Shown: positions 34,502 to 41,713 of the stretch, one piece after another
How positions within the stretch are numbered: position 1 is the first letter of the stretch
How the letters are laid out: every line of letters starts with the position of its first letter
Assembly (NCBI GenBank): GCA_934502625.1
Contig: CAKSUQ010000005.1
Coordinates: forward strand, 37,940-101,939
Length of the DNA: 64,000 nt
Source of the DNA: an uncultured Gemmiger sp.
GTDB taxonomy: Bacteria; Bacillota; Clostridia; Oscillospirales; Ruminococcaceae
Direction: 5' to 3'
The notes under the pieces: model-generated
The model's input: the letters and a program-made list of their open reading frames with translations, nothing else
Database searches by the model: none
What the model was told of the DNA's origin: nothing
Program-made: the position numbers and the translations under genes

Positions 34502-35737
34502 TTACGCCTCCGGCAGATAAATATGATGCGGCAACCCCTCCACGTAAATCGGGGTCAGCTCAGCCTGTACGAGGGGCAGGGCATAGGCGAGGAAGTCGTC
34601 CGTCATGGCGGTGTGGTCGGCGTTGACCCATTCCAGAGGGACTTTCTTTTCGAGGTTCGCAACCTCGCTGATGGGGTGCAGGCTCGTGCCGCACTGGTAC
34701 GGTGCGTTGGAGATGCGATCCAGCGCGACCATCTCGCCGGTGTGGCCTTCAAACGCAGCCTTCGCGGCGGCACCGCCGACCTGATACGCCTCGGTGATGT
34801 CGGTGCGGCTCGTCAGGTGGCCGGCGCAGCGCTGCAGGGTCGAAAGCTCGATGCAGCGGGTCTTCGTGTCCAGACGGCGGGCGACGGTGTTCGCCAAAAA
34901 GCGCGCCGTGCCGGTCAGCGCCTTGTGGCCGAAGGCGTCCACCGCGTGCACATCGTCGGCCAGCTCGCAGACGTAGCGGCCATCCGCCAGCTTGACGCCC
35001 TCGGACACGGCGATGACGATGGACGGCTTCGACTGCTGCATCCGCTCGACCTTTTCAACAAAATGGTCGACGTTGAACGGCACTTCGGGCAGGCAGATCA
35101 TGTCGACGCCCTCGCAGTCCTCGGCCTTGGCCAACGCGGCGGCGGCCGTCAGCCAGCCCGCGTTGCGCCCCATGATCTCGACGATCGTCACGTACTTCGT
35201 GCCGTAGACCGTCGCGTCGCGGATGATTTCTTTCATCACGACGCCGATGTACTTGGCCGCACTGCCGTAGCCCGGCGTGTGGTCAGTCACCATCAGGTCG
35301 TTGTCAATGGTCTTGGGCACGCCCATAAAGCGGATCTCGCTGCCGATGTGTGCGCCGTAATCGGCCAGCTTGCCGATGGTGTCCATCGAGTCGTTGCCGC
35401 CGATGTAGAAGAAATAGCCGATGTCCAGCTCCTTCAAAATCTCGAACAGCCGGATGTAGATGGCCTCGCCCTCGGCGGTGTGCCAGTCGGGCAGCTTGTA
35501 GCGGCAGCTGCCCAGATAGCTGGACGGCGTGCGCTTGAGCAGCTCGATGTCCAGCGCGGTTTTCAGCTTGTCGTCCAGCACGCAGGTGCGGCGCTCCAAC
35601 AGCCCGGCCACGCCGTGCAGCATGCCGTAGACCTTGCCCGCGCCGCGGCGCTTGCAGCTTTCATACACGCCCGCGAGGCTTGCATTGATGACCGAGGTGG
35701 GGCCGCCGGACTGACCGACGATCGCGTTTTTTGCCAT
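34502..35737 (-). CDS. pfp: 6-phosphofructokinase, probably pyrophosphate-dependent
   Basis: A 411-residue cytosolic glycolytic enzyme. The start is fixed by GCAGGAGGAG just upstream of the ATG at 35737 and the family start MAKNAIVGQSGGPTSVIN. Motifs include YIGGNDSMDT at the phosphate-donor site, PKTIDNDLMVTDHTPGYGSA in the active site and MGRNAGWLTAA. The Asn-Asp in GGND replaces the Gly-Asp-Gly of ATP enzymes; together with the length this points to the PPi-linked clade, though donor use should be tested. It is transcribed away from the T-box-asnB unit. Confidence 0.88.
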   Translation of the reverse strand: MAKNAIVGQSGGPTSVINASLAGVYESCKRRGAGKVYGMLHGVAGLLERRTCVLDDKLKTALDIELLKRTPSSYLGSCRYKLPDWHTAEGEAIYIRLFEILKELDIGYFFYIGGNDSMDTIGKLADYGAHIGSEIRFMGVPKTIDNDLMVTDHTPGYGSAAKYIGVVMKEIIRDATVYGTKYVTIVEIMGRNAGWLTAAAALAKAEDCEGVDMICLPEVPFNVDHFVEKVERMQQSKPSIVIAVSEGVKLADGRYVCELADDVHAVDAFGHKALTGTARFLANTVARRLDTKTRCIELSTLQRCAGHLTSRTDITEAYQVGGAAAKAAFEGHTGEMVALDRISNAPYQCGTSLHPISEVANLEKKVPLEWVNADHTAMTDDFLAYALPLVQAELTPIYVEGLPHHIYLPEA

Positions 35738-35892
35738 GATCTCCTCCTGCAAGAAAGTCTTGCCTGTCAAAAAGGGTATGCCCCGTCCCATGTGCGGCGG
35801 CGGGACATGCGGATAACTGTCACCCTCAGTGTAACATGCAGGCGTCGATTTTGCCATTGCGGCAGTTGCCAAAAATGCGGGCAGGCTAACAG

Positions 35893-35959
35893 TTCCGCAC
35901 AGCGGAATGTTCACTGCGCTGAAAATTTGCCCCATGGAGAAACGTTCCGCCATATGGAA
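35893..35959. promoter_or_regulatory. Two related palindromes between pfp and asnB, candidate operators
   Basis: Site 1 is TTCCGC-ACA-GCGGAA (35893-35907). Site 2 is TTCC-GCCATAT-GGAA (35945-35959). Both are preceded by GTTCCGC and share GGAATnTT at the right side. Their centres are 52 bp apart, close to five helical turns. They lie upstream of both divergent genes and are not explained by the T-box or the promoters. The remaining 35738-35892 sequence shows only a possible weak minus-strand promoter (TGGCAA, 17-base spacer, TACACT) at 35828-35856. Confidence 0.4.
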
Positions 35960-36032
35960 TTTTGCACCAAGGGATTCGCGAGATGGGGCGGGAACCTTGT
36001 AAAAATTGCCCTGCCGGATTCACGATTCCCCC

Positions 36033-36061
36033 TTGACACCCTCCCCAAACCGCGCTATACT
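36033..36061 (+). promoter_or_regulatory. Promoter of the T-box-asnB transcript
   Basis: Consensus TTGACA (36033-36038), 17-base spacer, TATACT (36056-36061). The transcript would start near 36068. Confidence 0.9.
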
Positions 36062-36067
36062 TTAACC

Positions 36068-36360
36068 AATAAAAGCGTTGATGGGGAAAAGTACCGCCAA
36101 ATATCCGCACAGAGAGCCTGACATCTGGTGCAAGTCGGGACGGGGACAGGGCGCGAAAGAACACCCCTGAGCTGCAGCCTGAAATGCAAAAAGTAGGGCG
36201 CGCCGCAGGCCGTGCGTTATAACGGCAGCGTTTCAAAGGTGAACGTGTACGGAAAAAGTGACCGTATGCCATTATTTCGGCTGCGGTAATTTAGGTGGCA
36301 CCGCGGATCCAAGACAGCGATTCGTCCTAATAACAGGGCGAATGGGCTGTCTTTTGTTTT
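36068..36360 (+). promoter_or_regulatory. T-box riboswitch, asparagine-specific
   Basis: The T-box core AGGTGGCACCGCGG is at 36293-36306. In stem I, the specifier loop on the 3' side reads AAC (36160-36162), an asparagine codon, followed by a purine. The antiterminator bulge is TGGC, whose last base pairs with a G discriminator, as tRNA-Asn has. The terminator stem pairs AGACAGC with GCTGTCT (36312-36351) and ends in TTTTGTTTT. Uncharged tRNA-Asn should stabilise the antiterminator and turn on asnB. Confidence 0.93.
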
Positions 36361-36399
36361 ACCATTCGGAAGTGTAAGACCGAAAAGGAGAACAAAACA

Positions 36400-37980
36400 A
36401 TGTGCTGCATCATGGGTTATGCCGGGCATGATCTGCCCACCGAAACTTTTACCGAGTATCTGCTGCGTACCACCAGCCGCGGCCCCGACGCCCAGCGCGT
36501 CGTCGAGACCGAGTTCGGTCTGCTGGGCTTTGGCCGCCTTGCCATCATGGGTCTGACGCCGGAGGGCATGCAGCCCTTCTTCCGCGGCGCAGACTGCGTC
36601 GCCTGCAACGGCGAGCTGTATGGCTTCCGCCCCGTCAAGGCCGAGCTGGAGGCCGAGGGCTACCACTTTGACTCCGACTCCGACTGCGAGATCATCCTGC
36701 CGCTGTACTACAAGTACGGCCTCGATATGTTCAAGCACCTTGACGCCGAGTTCGCGATGATTTTGTACGACAGCCGCAAGAAGCTGCTGATCGCCGCCCG
36801 CGACCCCATCGGCATCCGCCCGCTGTTCTACGGCTACAGCGAGTCGGGGCACATCGCCTTCGCGTCCGAGGCAAAGAACCTCGTCGGCCTGTGCAAAAAA
36901 ATCTACCCGTTCCCCATTGGCAGCTACTACTGCAACGGCCAGTTCGTGCGGTACTGCGACATTGCCGACACGCCCGCTTACAGCCAAGACGAGCTGCCCG
37001 AAATTCTGACGAACATCCGGGAAAAGCTCGTTGCGGGCGTGGACAAGCGGCTGGATGCCGACACGCCTGTCGGCTTCCTGCTGTCGGGCGGCCTCGATTC
37101 CAGCCTCGTCTGCGCCATTGCGGCCAAAAAGCTGGGCAAGCCCATCCGCACCTTCGCCATCGGCATGAGCGAGGACGCCATCGACCTGAAATACGCCAAA
37201 CAGGTGGCCGATTACCTCCACGCCGACCACACCGAGGTCATCATCAACAAGGACATTGTGCTTGATGCGTTCGAAGATGTCATCGCGATGCTGGGCACGT
37301 GGGACATCACCACCATCCGCGCGTCGGTGGGTATGTATTTGGTCTGCAAGTACATCCACGAGCACACCGACATCCGCGTGCTGCTGACCGGCGAGATCTC
37401 CGACGAGCTGTTCGGCTACAAGTACACCGACTACGCACCCAGCGCCGCCGCCTTCCAGACCGAGAGTCAGAAGCGCATCCGCGAGCTGTATATGTACGAC
37501 GTGCTGCGCGCCGATCGTTCCATCAGTGTGAACAGCCTCGAAGCCCGTGTGCCGTTCGGCGATTTGGACTTTGTGAAGTACGTTATGGCCATTGACCCCG
37601 CCAAGAAGCTGAACACCTACGGCAAGGGCAAGTACTTGCTGCGCAAGGCGTTCGAGGGCGACTGGCTGCCGGAGAGCATCCTCTGGCGAGAGAAGGCCGC
37701 CTTCAGCGACGCCGTCGGGCATTCGATGGTGGATGATCTGAAAGAGTACGCCGAGACGGTCTACACCGACGCGGAGTTTGCCGAAAAGAGCGCGAAGTAC
37801 AGCTATGGCCGCCCGTTTACGAAGGAAAGCCTTTTGTACCGCGAGATCTTTGAGAAGTATTACCCCGGTCAGGCCGAGATGATCGTCGATTACTGGATGC
37901 CCAACAAGGCATGGCCGCACTGCGACGTCAACGACCCCAGCGCCCGCGTGCTGGCAAACTACGGCGCGAGTGGGCAATAA
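36400..37980 (+). CDS. asnB: Asparagine synthase (glutamine-hydrolysing)
   Basis: A 526-residue enzyme making asparagine from aspartate, glutamine and ATP. Cys2 (MCCIMGY) is the glutaminase nucleophile and must be exposed by removal of Met1, which fixes the start at 36400. Asn and Asp residues of the CNGELYG segment bind glutamine. The synthetase domain has the ATP pyrophosphatase P-loop SGGLDSS (229-235). AAAAGGAG lies about 9 bases upstream. It is the only gene behind the Asn T-box. Length is typical. Confidence 0.96.
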   Translation: MCCIMGYAGHDLPTETFTEYLLRTTSRGPDAQRVVETEFGLLGFGRLAIMGLTPEGMQPFFRGADCVACNGELYGFRPVKAELEAEGYHFDSDSDCEIILPLYYKYGLDMFKHLDAEFAMILYDSRKKLLIAARDPIGIRPLFYGYSESGHIAFASEAKNLVGLCKKIYPFPIGSYYCNGQFVRYCDIADTPAYSQDELPEILTNIREKLVAGVDKRLDADTPVGFLLSGGLDSSLVCAIAAKKLGKPIRTFAIGMSEDAIDLKYAKQVADYLHADHTEVIINKDIVLDAFEDVIAMLGTWDITTIRASVGMYLVCKYIHEHTDIRVLLTGEISDELFGYKYTDYAPSAAAFQTESQKRIRELYMYDVLRADRSISVNSLEARVPFGDLDFVKYVMAIDPAKKLNTYGKGKYLLRKAFEGDWLPESILWREKAAFSDAVGHSMVDDLKEYAETVYTDAEFAEKSAKYSYGRPFTKESLLYREIFEKYYPGQAEMIVDYWMPNKAWPHCDVNDPSARVLANYGASGQ

Positions 37981-37989
37981 AAAATTCTC

Positions 37990-38017
37990 TTGCATTTTCC
38001 CAAAACCCATGTATAAT
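37990..38017 (+). promoter_or_regulatory. Promoter of the THF riboswitch-folT transcript
   Basis: TTGCAT (37990-37995), 16-base spacer, TATAAT (38012-38017), starting transcription just before the riboswitch. Confidence 0.8.
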
Positions 38018-38030
38018 ATAAACGAATATC

Positions 38031-38142
38031 GCAGAGTAGAAACCTGCGCGTGGGGCGTTGCCCCGAAGTGCCTGACCAACGGGGAGTTGTGGCAGGACGA
38101 AGCAGCCGAAAGGTTCGCGGTGCCGGTTTCGCATCCCACTGC
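38031..38142 (+). promoter_or_regulatory. Tetrahydrofolate (THF) riboswitch
   Basis: The aptamer opens with GCAGAGTAGA (38031-38040), contains GACGAAGC and CGCGGTGCCGG, and closes with CGCATCCCACTGC; GCAG and CTGC form stem P1. These are the conserved blocks of the THF riboswitch class, known to sit before folate transport genes of Clostridia. The apical arm holds an extra GGGGCGTTGCCCC-type hairpin. Binding of reduced folate should favour the downstream terminator and shut off folT. Confidence 0.9.
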
Positions 38143-38199
38143 TGCATGATGGTGTGCAACGACGGATGTGGCGTTGTGCCCGTCCGGTAAAAAATGCCT

Positions 38200-38235
38200 C
38201 CTCCCTTGTGCGGCAACCGCACAAAGGAGGATTTT
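38200..38235 (+). terminator. Expression platform: terminator stem containing the folT ribosome site
   Basis: CCTCCCTTGTGCGG (38200-38213), loop CAA, CCGCACAAAGGAGG (38217-38230), with one mismatch, then ATTTTT. The AAGGAGG site of folT (38224-38230) is the 3' strand of the stem, and ATG is only 6 bases on. The hairpin can therefore stop transcription and also hide the ribosome site. Confidence 0.85.
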
Positions 38236-38236
38236 T

Positions 38237-38827
38237 ATGTGCACAACAACAGCACAGCCCCTGTCCGTCTTTACCCCCGACTATTGGCGCGCCGCCCGGC
38301 GGGAGCTGAATAACCCCCGTGTGCTGGCCTTTTCCGGCTTGGTCTGCGCCATGGCGATCGTGCTGGAAAGCCTGCCCATCTACCTGCTGGGGCCGAGCCT
38401 GAAGATCTACTTCAGCTTCCTCGTTGTCTCGCTGGGCTGCATGTGCTATGGCCCTGTCGTCGGCATGATGGCGGGCGCGATCATCGATTCCGTCGGCTTT
38501 TTGCTCTCCGGCTACGGCGAACCGTATTTTCCCGGCTATCTTGTCACGGCGGTGCTGTCGGGGCTGATCTACGGTGTCATGCTCTACCGCCGCCAACCGA
38601 CGCTGCCGCGCATCATCGTCACGCGGCTCATCATCAACTACGGCAGCAACGTCCTGCTGGGCAGCGTCTGGAAGGCGATGCTCTACGGCAAGGGCTACCT
38701 CTACTACCTGACTTCGGGCGCGGTCAAAAACACGATCATGCTGCCCATCGAGGCTTTCCTGACGTGGGTCATCCTGAACGCCGCCGTCAAGCAGGGGCTG
38801 GACAGGAAGTTTATCCATAAGCGGTAA
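38237..38827 (+). CDS. folT: ECF transporter folate S-component
   Basis: A 196-residue membrane protein with about six helices. ATG 38237 is fixed by AAGGAGG in the riboswitch hairpin. LKIYFSFLVVSLGCMCYGPVVGMMAGAIID shows the small-residue, Gly/Ala-rich core typical of ECF S-components, and the THF riboswitch upstream specifies folate. It binds folate and works with a shared EcfAA'T energising module, not encoded in this window. A terminator follows at once, so it is monocistronic. Confidence 0.9.
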   Translation: MCTTTAQPLSVFTPDYWRAARRELNNPRVLAFSGLVCAMAIVLESLPIYLLGPSLKIYFSFLVVSLGCMCYGPVVGMMAGAIIDSVGFLLSGYGEPYFPGYLVTAVLSGLIYGVMLYRRQPTLPRIIVTRLIINYGSNVLLGSVWKAMLYGKGYLYYLTSGAVKNTIMLPIEAFLTWVILNAAVKQGLDRKFIHKR

Positions 38828-38830
38828 ACA

Positions 38831-38878
38831 TACCCCGGCTGCTTTGGCAGATTCGCCAAAAATGCCGGGTATTTTTTT
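38831..38878 (+). terminator. Terminator after folT
   Basis: TACCCCGGC (38831-38839) pairs with GCCGGGTA (38864-38871), with an inner TTGGC/GCCAA hairpin, followed by seven T. Confidence 0.85.
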
Positions 38879-38901
38879 GTGCGAGGTTACGCGTTTAATC
38901 T

Positions 38902-38930
38902 TTGCCCTGCGCGCCGCACCGCCGTATAAT
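38902..38930 (+). promoter_or_regulatory. Promoter of the lacI-type/MATE unit
   Basis: TTGCCC (38902-38907), 17-base spacer, TATAAT (38925-38930), 28 bases before the start codon. Confidence 0.75.
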
Positions 38931-38941
38931 AGAAACAGTGA

Positions 38942-38950
38942 GGGGGGGGG
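38942..38950 (+). promoter_or_regulatory. Nine-G tract in the ribosome-site position of the LacI-type gene
   Basis: GTGA followed by nine G and CACCAGCC, then ATG 38959. The tract replaces a normal AGGAGG site, 8 bases before the start. Homopolymers of this length can slip and change spacing or ribosome-site strength. Confidence 0.45.
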
Positions 38951-38958
38951 CACCAGCC

Positions 38959-39984
38959 ATGCAGGGAAACCGGGTCCGCATTGTGGACATAGCGGAAAAA
39001 TTAGGCCTCAGCACCGCCACGGTGTCCAACGTGATCCACGGCAAAACATCCAAAATGTCGCCGCGCACGGCGCAGCGCGTCCGGCAGGAGTTGGAGACAT
39101 CGGGCTATGCCCCCGACATGGCGGGCGTCTGGCTGGCGCAGAAAAGCTCCCGCATTATCGGGGCGGTCATCAACGACGGCGTCAAGTACGAGGGCAAGGT
39201 GCTGGAGGATGGTTTCGTCACGGCGTCGCTGAATGCCCTCTCCCGCGAGGTGAACGAGAAAGGCTTTTTCCTGATGATCAAGACCGTCCGTGCGCTGGAC
39301 GAGATCCCCGCCTTCGCATCGATGTGGCGGATGGAGGGGTTGATCCTGATGGGCTTCTGCGAGGCCGACTACGCCGCCCTGCGCCAAGTGATCCACACGC
39401 CGGTCGTGGTGTACGACGGGTATATGCAGGGCTGTGACGGCGTCGTAAACCTTGCCATCGACCACCGCGACGGCGGGCGGCAGGCCGGGCACTATCTGAA
39501 GGATGCCGGCCACACGCGGGCGCTCTGTTTGGCAGACAATAATATCTGCATGGATCAGGAGCGGATGGACGGCTTTGCCGAGGCATTTGGCCGCGACCGG
39601 GTGACCCGCTGGCAGATTCCGGCGCTGGCGCAGCCCCGGCGGCAGTTTTACGAGGAACATTTCGCGTCGCTGTGTGCTTCCGGCATCACGGCGGCGTTTG
39701 CGGCGTCGGATTTTTATGCGCTGGATTTTATGCATTTTTTGCAGGGCAAGGGGCTGCGCGTGCCGGGGGATATGGCGGTCGTCGGTTTTGACGACAGCGA
39801 GGCCAGCCGCACGAGCTTCCCACAGCTGACAACGGTGCGGCAGGACGCTGCCCTGCGGGCAGGCGTTGCGGTAGACTGCATCGAGGCGATGAGAAAAGGC
39901 CGGAGCGTCGCCGAAAAAATCGTACTGCCGGTCATGCTGCTGCCGCGGGAGAGCACAGGGGGTATATCATGTCAAAATTTATGA
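38959..39984 (+). CDS. LacI-family transcriptional regulator, linked to a MATE exporter
   Basis: A 341-residue repressor-type protein. The helix-turn-helix IVDIAEKLGLSTATVSNVIHGK (from about residue 8) is LacI-like, but the hinge region is looser than in classic members. A periplasmic-binding-like ligand domain (about 62-335) contains VVGFDDSEASR and FPQLTTVRQD near the end, the usual LacI landmarks. ATG 38959 is preferred to upstream codons. The last 16 bases overlap the MATE gene, so the regulator and exporter are made together and the regulator may control export of its own ligand. Confidence 0.88.
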   Translation: MQGNRVRIVDIAEKLGLSTATVSNVIHGKTSKMSPRTAQRVRQELETSGYAPDMAGVWLAQKSSRIIGAVINDGVKYEGKVLEDGFVTASLNALSREVNEKGFFLMIKTVRALDEIPAFASMWRMEGLILMGFCEADYAALRQVIHTPVVVYDGYMQGCDGVVNLAIDHRDGGRQAGHYLKDAGHTRALCLADNNICMDQERMDGFAEAFGRDRVTRWQIPALAQPRRQFYEEHFASLCASGITAAFAASDFYALDFMHFLQGKGLRVPGDMAVVGFDDSEASRTSFPQLTTVRQDAALRAGVAVDCIEAMRKGRSVAEKIVLPVMLLPRESTGGISCQNL

Positions 39985-41300
39985 GGGAACTGGGCAAAAT
40001 TGCCGTGCCGGTCACGCTGCAAAGTATGCTGCAGGCATCGTTTTCCATCGTCGATCAAATCATGATCGGCCAGCTGGGCGCAGTCAGCATTGCGGCTGTG
40101 GGGCTGGGCGGCAACTATTCGATGATTTTCAATGTGGTCAGCGGCTCGGTGGGCACGGTGGCGGGCATTCTCATTGCCCAATTTCTCGGCGCAGGGGATA
40201 AAAAAGAGGCGTGGAGCAGCCTGACGTTGAGCACCGTGATAAGCCTGTGCCTGGCGGCGGTGTTTCTGGGCGTCTCGCTGGGGGCAACGGAGCAGATTCT
40301 GGGGCTGTACACAAAGGATGCTGCCATCATCGCCGAGGGCTGCGTCTACTTTCAAATTATCGCGTTCTCCTTCGCGCCGATGGGTCTTGCCACGGTCTTG
40401 TCTGCTTGGCTGCGATGCAGGGGGCACGCGGATATTCCCTTCGCGGCCAGCATCGGCGCGGTGCTTGCGAACGTGGTGCTGAACTATGTGCTGATTTTTG
40501 GCAAGCTGGGTCTGCCCGCCTGCGGGGTGCGCGGGGCGGCAATTGCCACGCTGGTGTCGCAGCTGGTGAATCTGACGCTCATCGCGGCGGGATTCCTGCA
40601 CTGTCTGCGGCAGGACGGCGAGCGAGTGCAGCCCTCGCTGCATTTTACCAAAATCACCCGGCGGGACTATCTGGGCATGATCACGCCGATTCTGATCAGC
40701 CAGTTTTTGTGGAGTCTGGGTCAGAACGTGGAATCCGCCGTGTACGGGCATCTGGGCACGCAGAATCTGGCGGCTTACACGCTGACCTGCCCGATACAAA
40801 GCCTCATCGTCGGGGCACTCAGCGGGCTTTCCGCAGCGGCGGGCGTGCTGATCGGCAAGCGGCTGGGCCGCAGGGAGTACGACGCAGCCTACACCGACGC
40901 CAAGAAGATCATGGGCACCGGGCTGGTGGGCGCGGCGGTGGTTTCGACACTGCTGGTCGGGCTGGCCGGGCAGTACGTGGGGATGTACCGCGTGGACGAC
41001 GAAGTCCGCACCTTGGGTCACATGCTGCTGGTGGTGTTTGCGCTGTATGCGCCCATTAAAGTGGAAAACATGATTCTGGGCGGCGGCATCCTGAAAAGCG
41101 GCGGCAACACTCGGTTGATCATGATCATCGACATAGCGGGCACGTGGGGCATCGGCATCCCGCTGTGCTTCTTTGCGGCCTATGTGCTGCACTGGGGCAT
41201 TGTGGGCGTGTACACGCTGCTGACGGCGGAGGAGCTGTTCCGTCTGGCGGTGTCGCTGGCGGTTTTTACGAGGAAAAAGTGGATGGTGAGTTTGACGTAA
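39969..41300 (+). CDS. MATE-family multidrug/metabolite exporter
   Basis: A 443-residue transporter with twelve helices in two homologous halves. The N-terminal half has FSIVDQIMIGQLGAVSIAAVGLG (helix 1 region), and the matching place of the second half reads LWSLGQNVESAVYGHLGTQNLAAYTLT. These mark the NorM/DinF superfamily, which exports drugs or metabolites against Na+ or H+. ATG 39969 follows GGGGGTATATC, inside the 3' end of the regulator gene. Substrate unknown. Confidence 0.92.
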   Translation: MSKFMRELGKIAVPVTLQSMLQASFSIVDQIMIGQLGAVSIAAVGLGGNYSMIFNVVSGSVGTVAGILIAQFLGAGDKKEAWSSLTLSTVISLCLAAVFLGVSLGATEQILGLYTKDAAIIAEGCVYFQIIAFSFAPMGLATVLSAWLRCRGHADIPFAASIGAVLANVVLNYVLIFGKLGLPACGVRGAAIATLVSQLVNLTLIAAGFLHCLRQDGERVQPSLHFTKITRRDYLGMITPILISQFLWSLGQNVESAVYGHLGTQNLAAYTLTCPIQSLIVGALSGLSAAAGVLIGKRLGRREYDAAYTDAKKIMGTGLVGAAVVSTLLVGLAGQYVGMYRVDDEVRTLGHMLLVVFALYAPIKVENMILGGGILKSGGNTRLIMIIDIAGTWGIGIPLCFFAAYVLHWGIVGVYTLLTAEELFRLAVSLAVFTRKKWMVSLT

Positions 41301-41383
41301 ATAGGTCAAAAAGCTGCGGCTTTGCGAGCAGGTGCGCAGGGGGCGGGGGCTCTGCTGCGCCCGGCAAGCTGCCGCTTGTCTGC

Positions 41384-41447
41384 GGGCGCATATAGAATGC
41401 GCCCCCTACGGATAGCGGGTCGCAGGGACGGATTCCATATCCGGCCG
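41384..41447. repeat. REP-like palindrome pair
   Basis: GGGCGCAT-ATAGA-ATGCGCCC (41384-41404) with CCCTACGG after it, then GGACGGATTCCATATCCGGCC (first arm at 41426). The words GGGCGCAT, ATGCGCCCC, CCTACG and GATTCCATATCC match the pair at 9878-9951 in a rearranged order. Intergenic region 41301-41713 otherwise holds a terminator, a promoter and a leader hairpin. Confidence 0.6.
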
Positions 41448-41462
41448 TCAGGTTTCCAACGG

Positions 41463-41509
41463 AAAAAGTCATACTTTTTGTACTAGAAAGTATGACTTTT
41501 GCATTTTTT
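41463..41509 (+). terminator. Terminator before the BMP promoter
   Basis: AAAAAGTCATACTTT (41463-41477) pairs with AAAGTATGACTTTT (41487-41500), then GCATTTTTT. It is AT-rich but has a 14-bp stem. It may act for the MATE gene. Confidence 0.75.
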
Positions 41510-41594
41510 GTTTGTGCGTCCTGCCTAGTGTTGTGTGTGCGCGGGCAAAACATTTACCTGTTTCGCCAAAGTTTTCACAAAAATTTAAAAATTA

Positions 41595-41623
41595 TTGCAA
41601 ACCCTTTGTAAAGCGGCTAAAAT
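41595..41623 (+). promoter_or_regulatory. Promoter of the BMP/ABC uptake operon
   Basis: TTGCAA (41595-41600), 17-base spacer, TAAAAT (41618-41623). Confidence 0.72.
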
Positions 41624-41640
41624 GGGTCTTGCAAGGCAAC

Positions 41641-41677
41641 AAAATGCGTCGGTTCCGGTCGGAAGTTGACGCATTTT
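41641..41677 (+). promoter_or_regulatory. Leader hairpin upstream of the BMP lipoprotein gene
   Basis: AAAATGCGTC (41641-41650) pairs with GACGCATTTT (41668-41677), with an inner TTCC-GGTC-GGAA hairpin. It lies in the transcribed leader, ends in TTTT and could attenuate. The conserved bases of a purine riboswitch are not present. Confidence 0.45.
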
Positions 41678-41713
41678 AGCATTTATGCAACACAACAGGG
41701 AGGAACAACGCAC

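Noticed and set aside
34415..36121. A 568-codon plus-strand frame opposite pfp
   Set aside because: The minus-strand phosphofructokinase has motifs and an AGGAGG site. The plus frame also runs through the terminator and T-box promoter.
41624..41713. A purine riboswitch before the BMP lipoprotein
   Set aside because: The leader has one long hairpin but no conserved three-way junction bases of that class.
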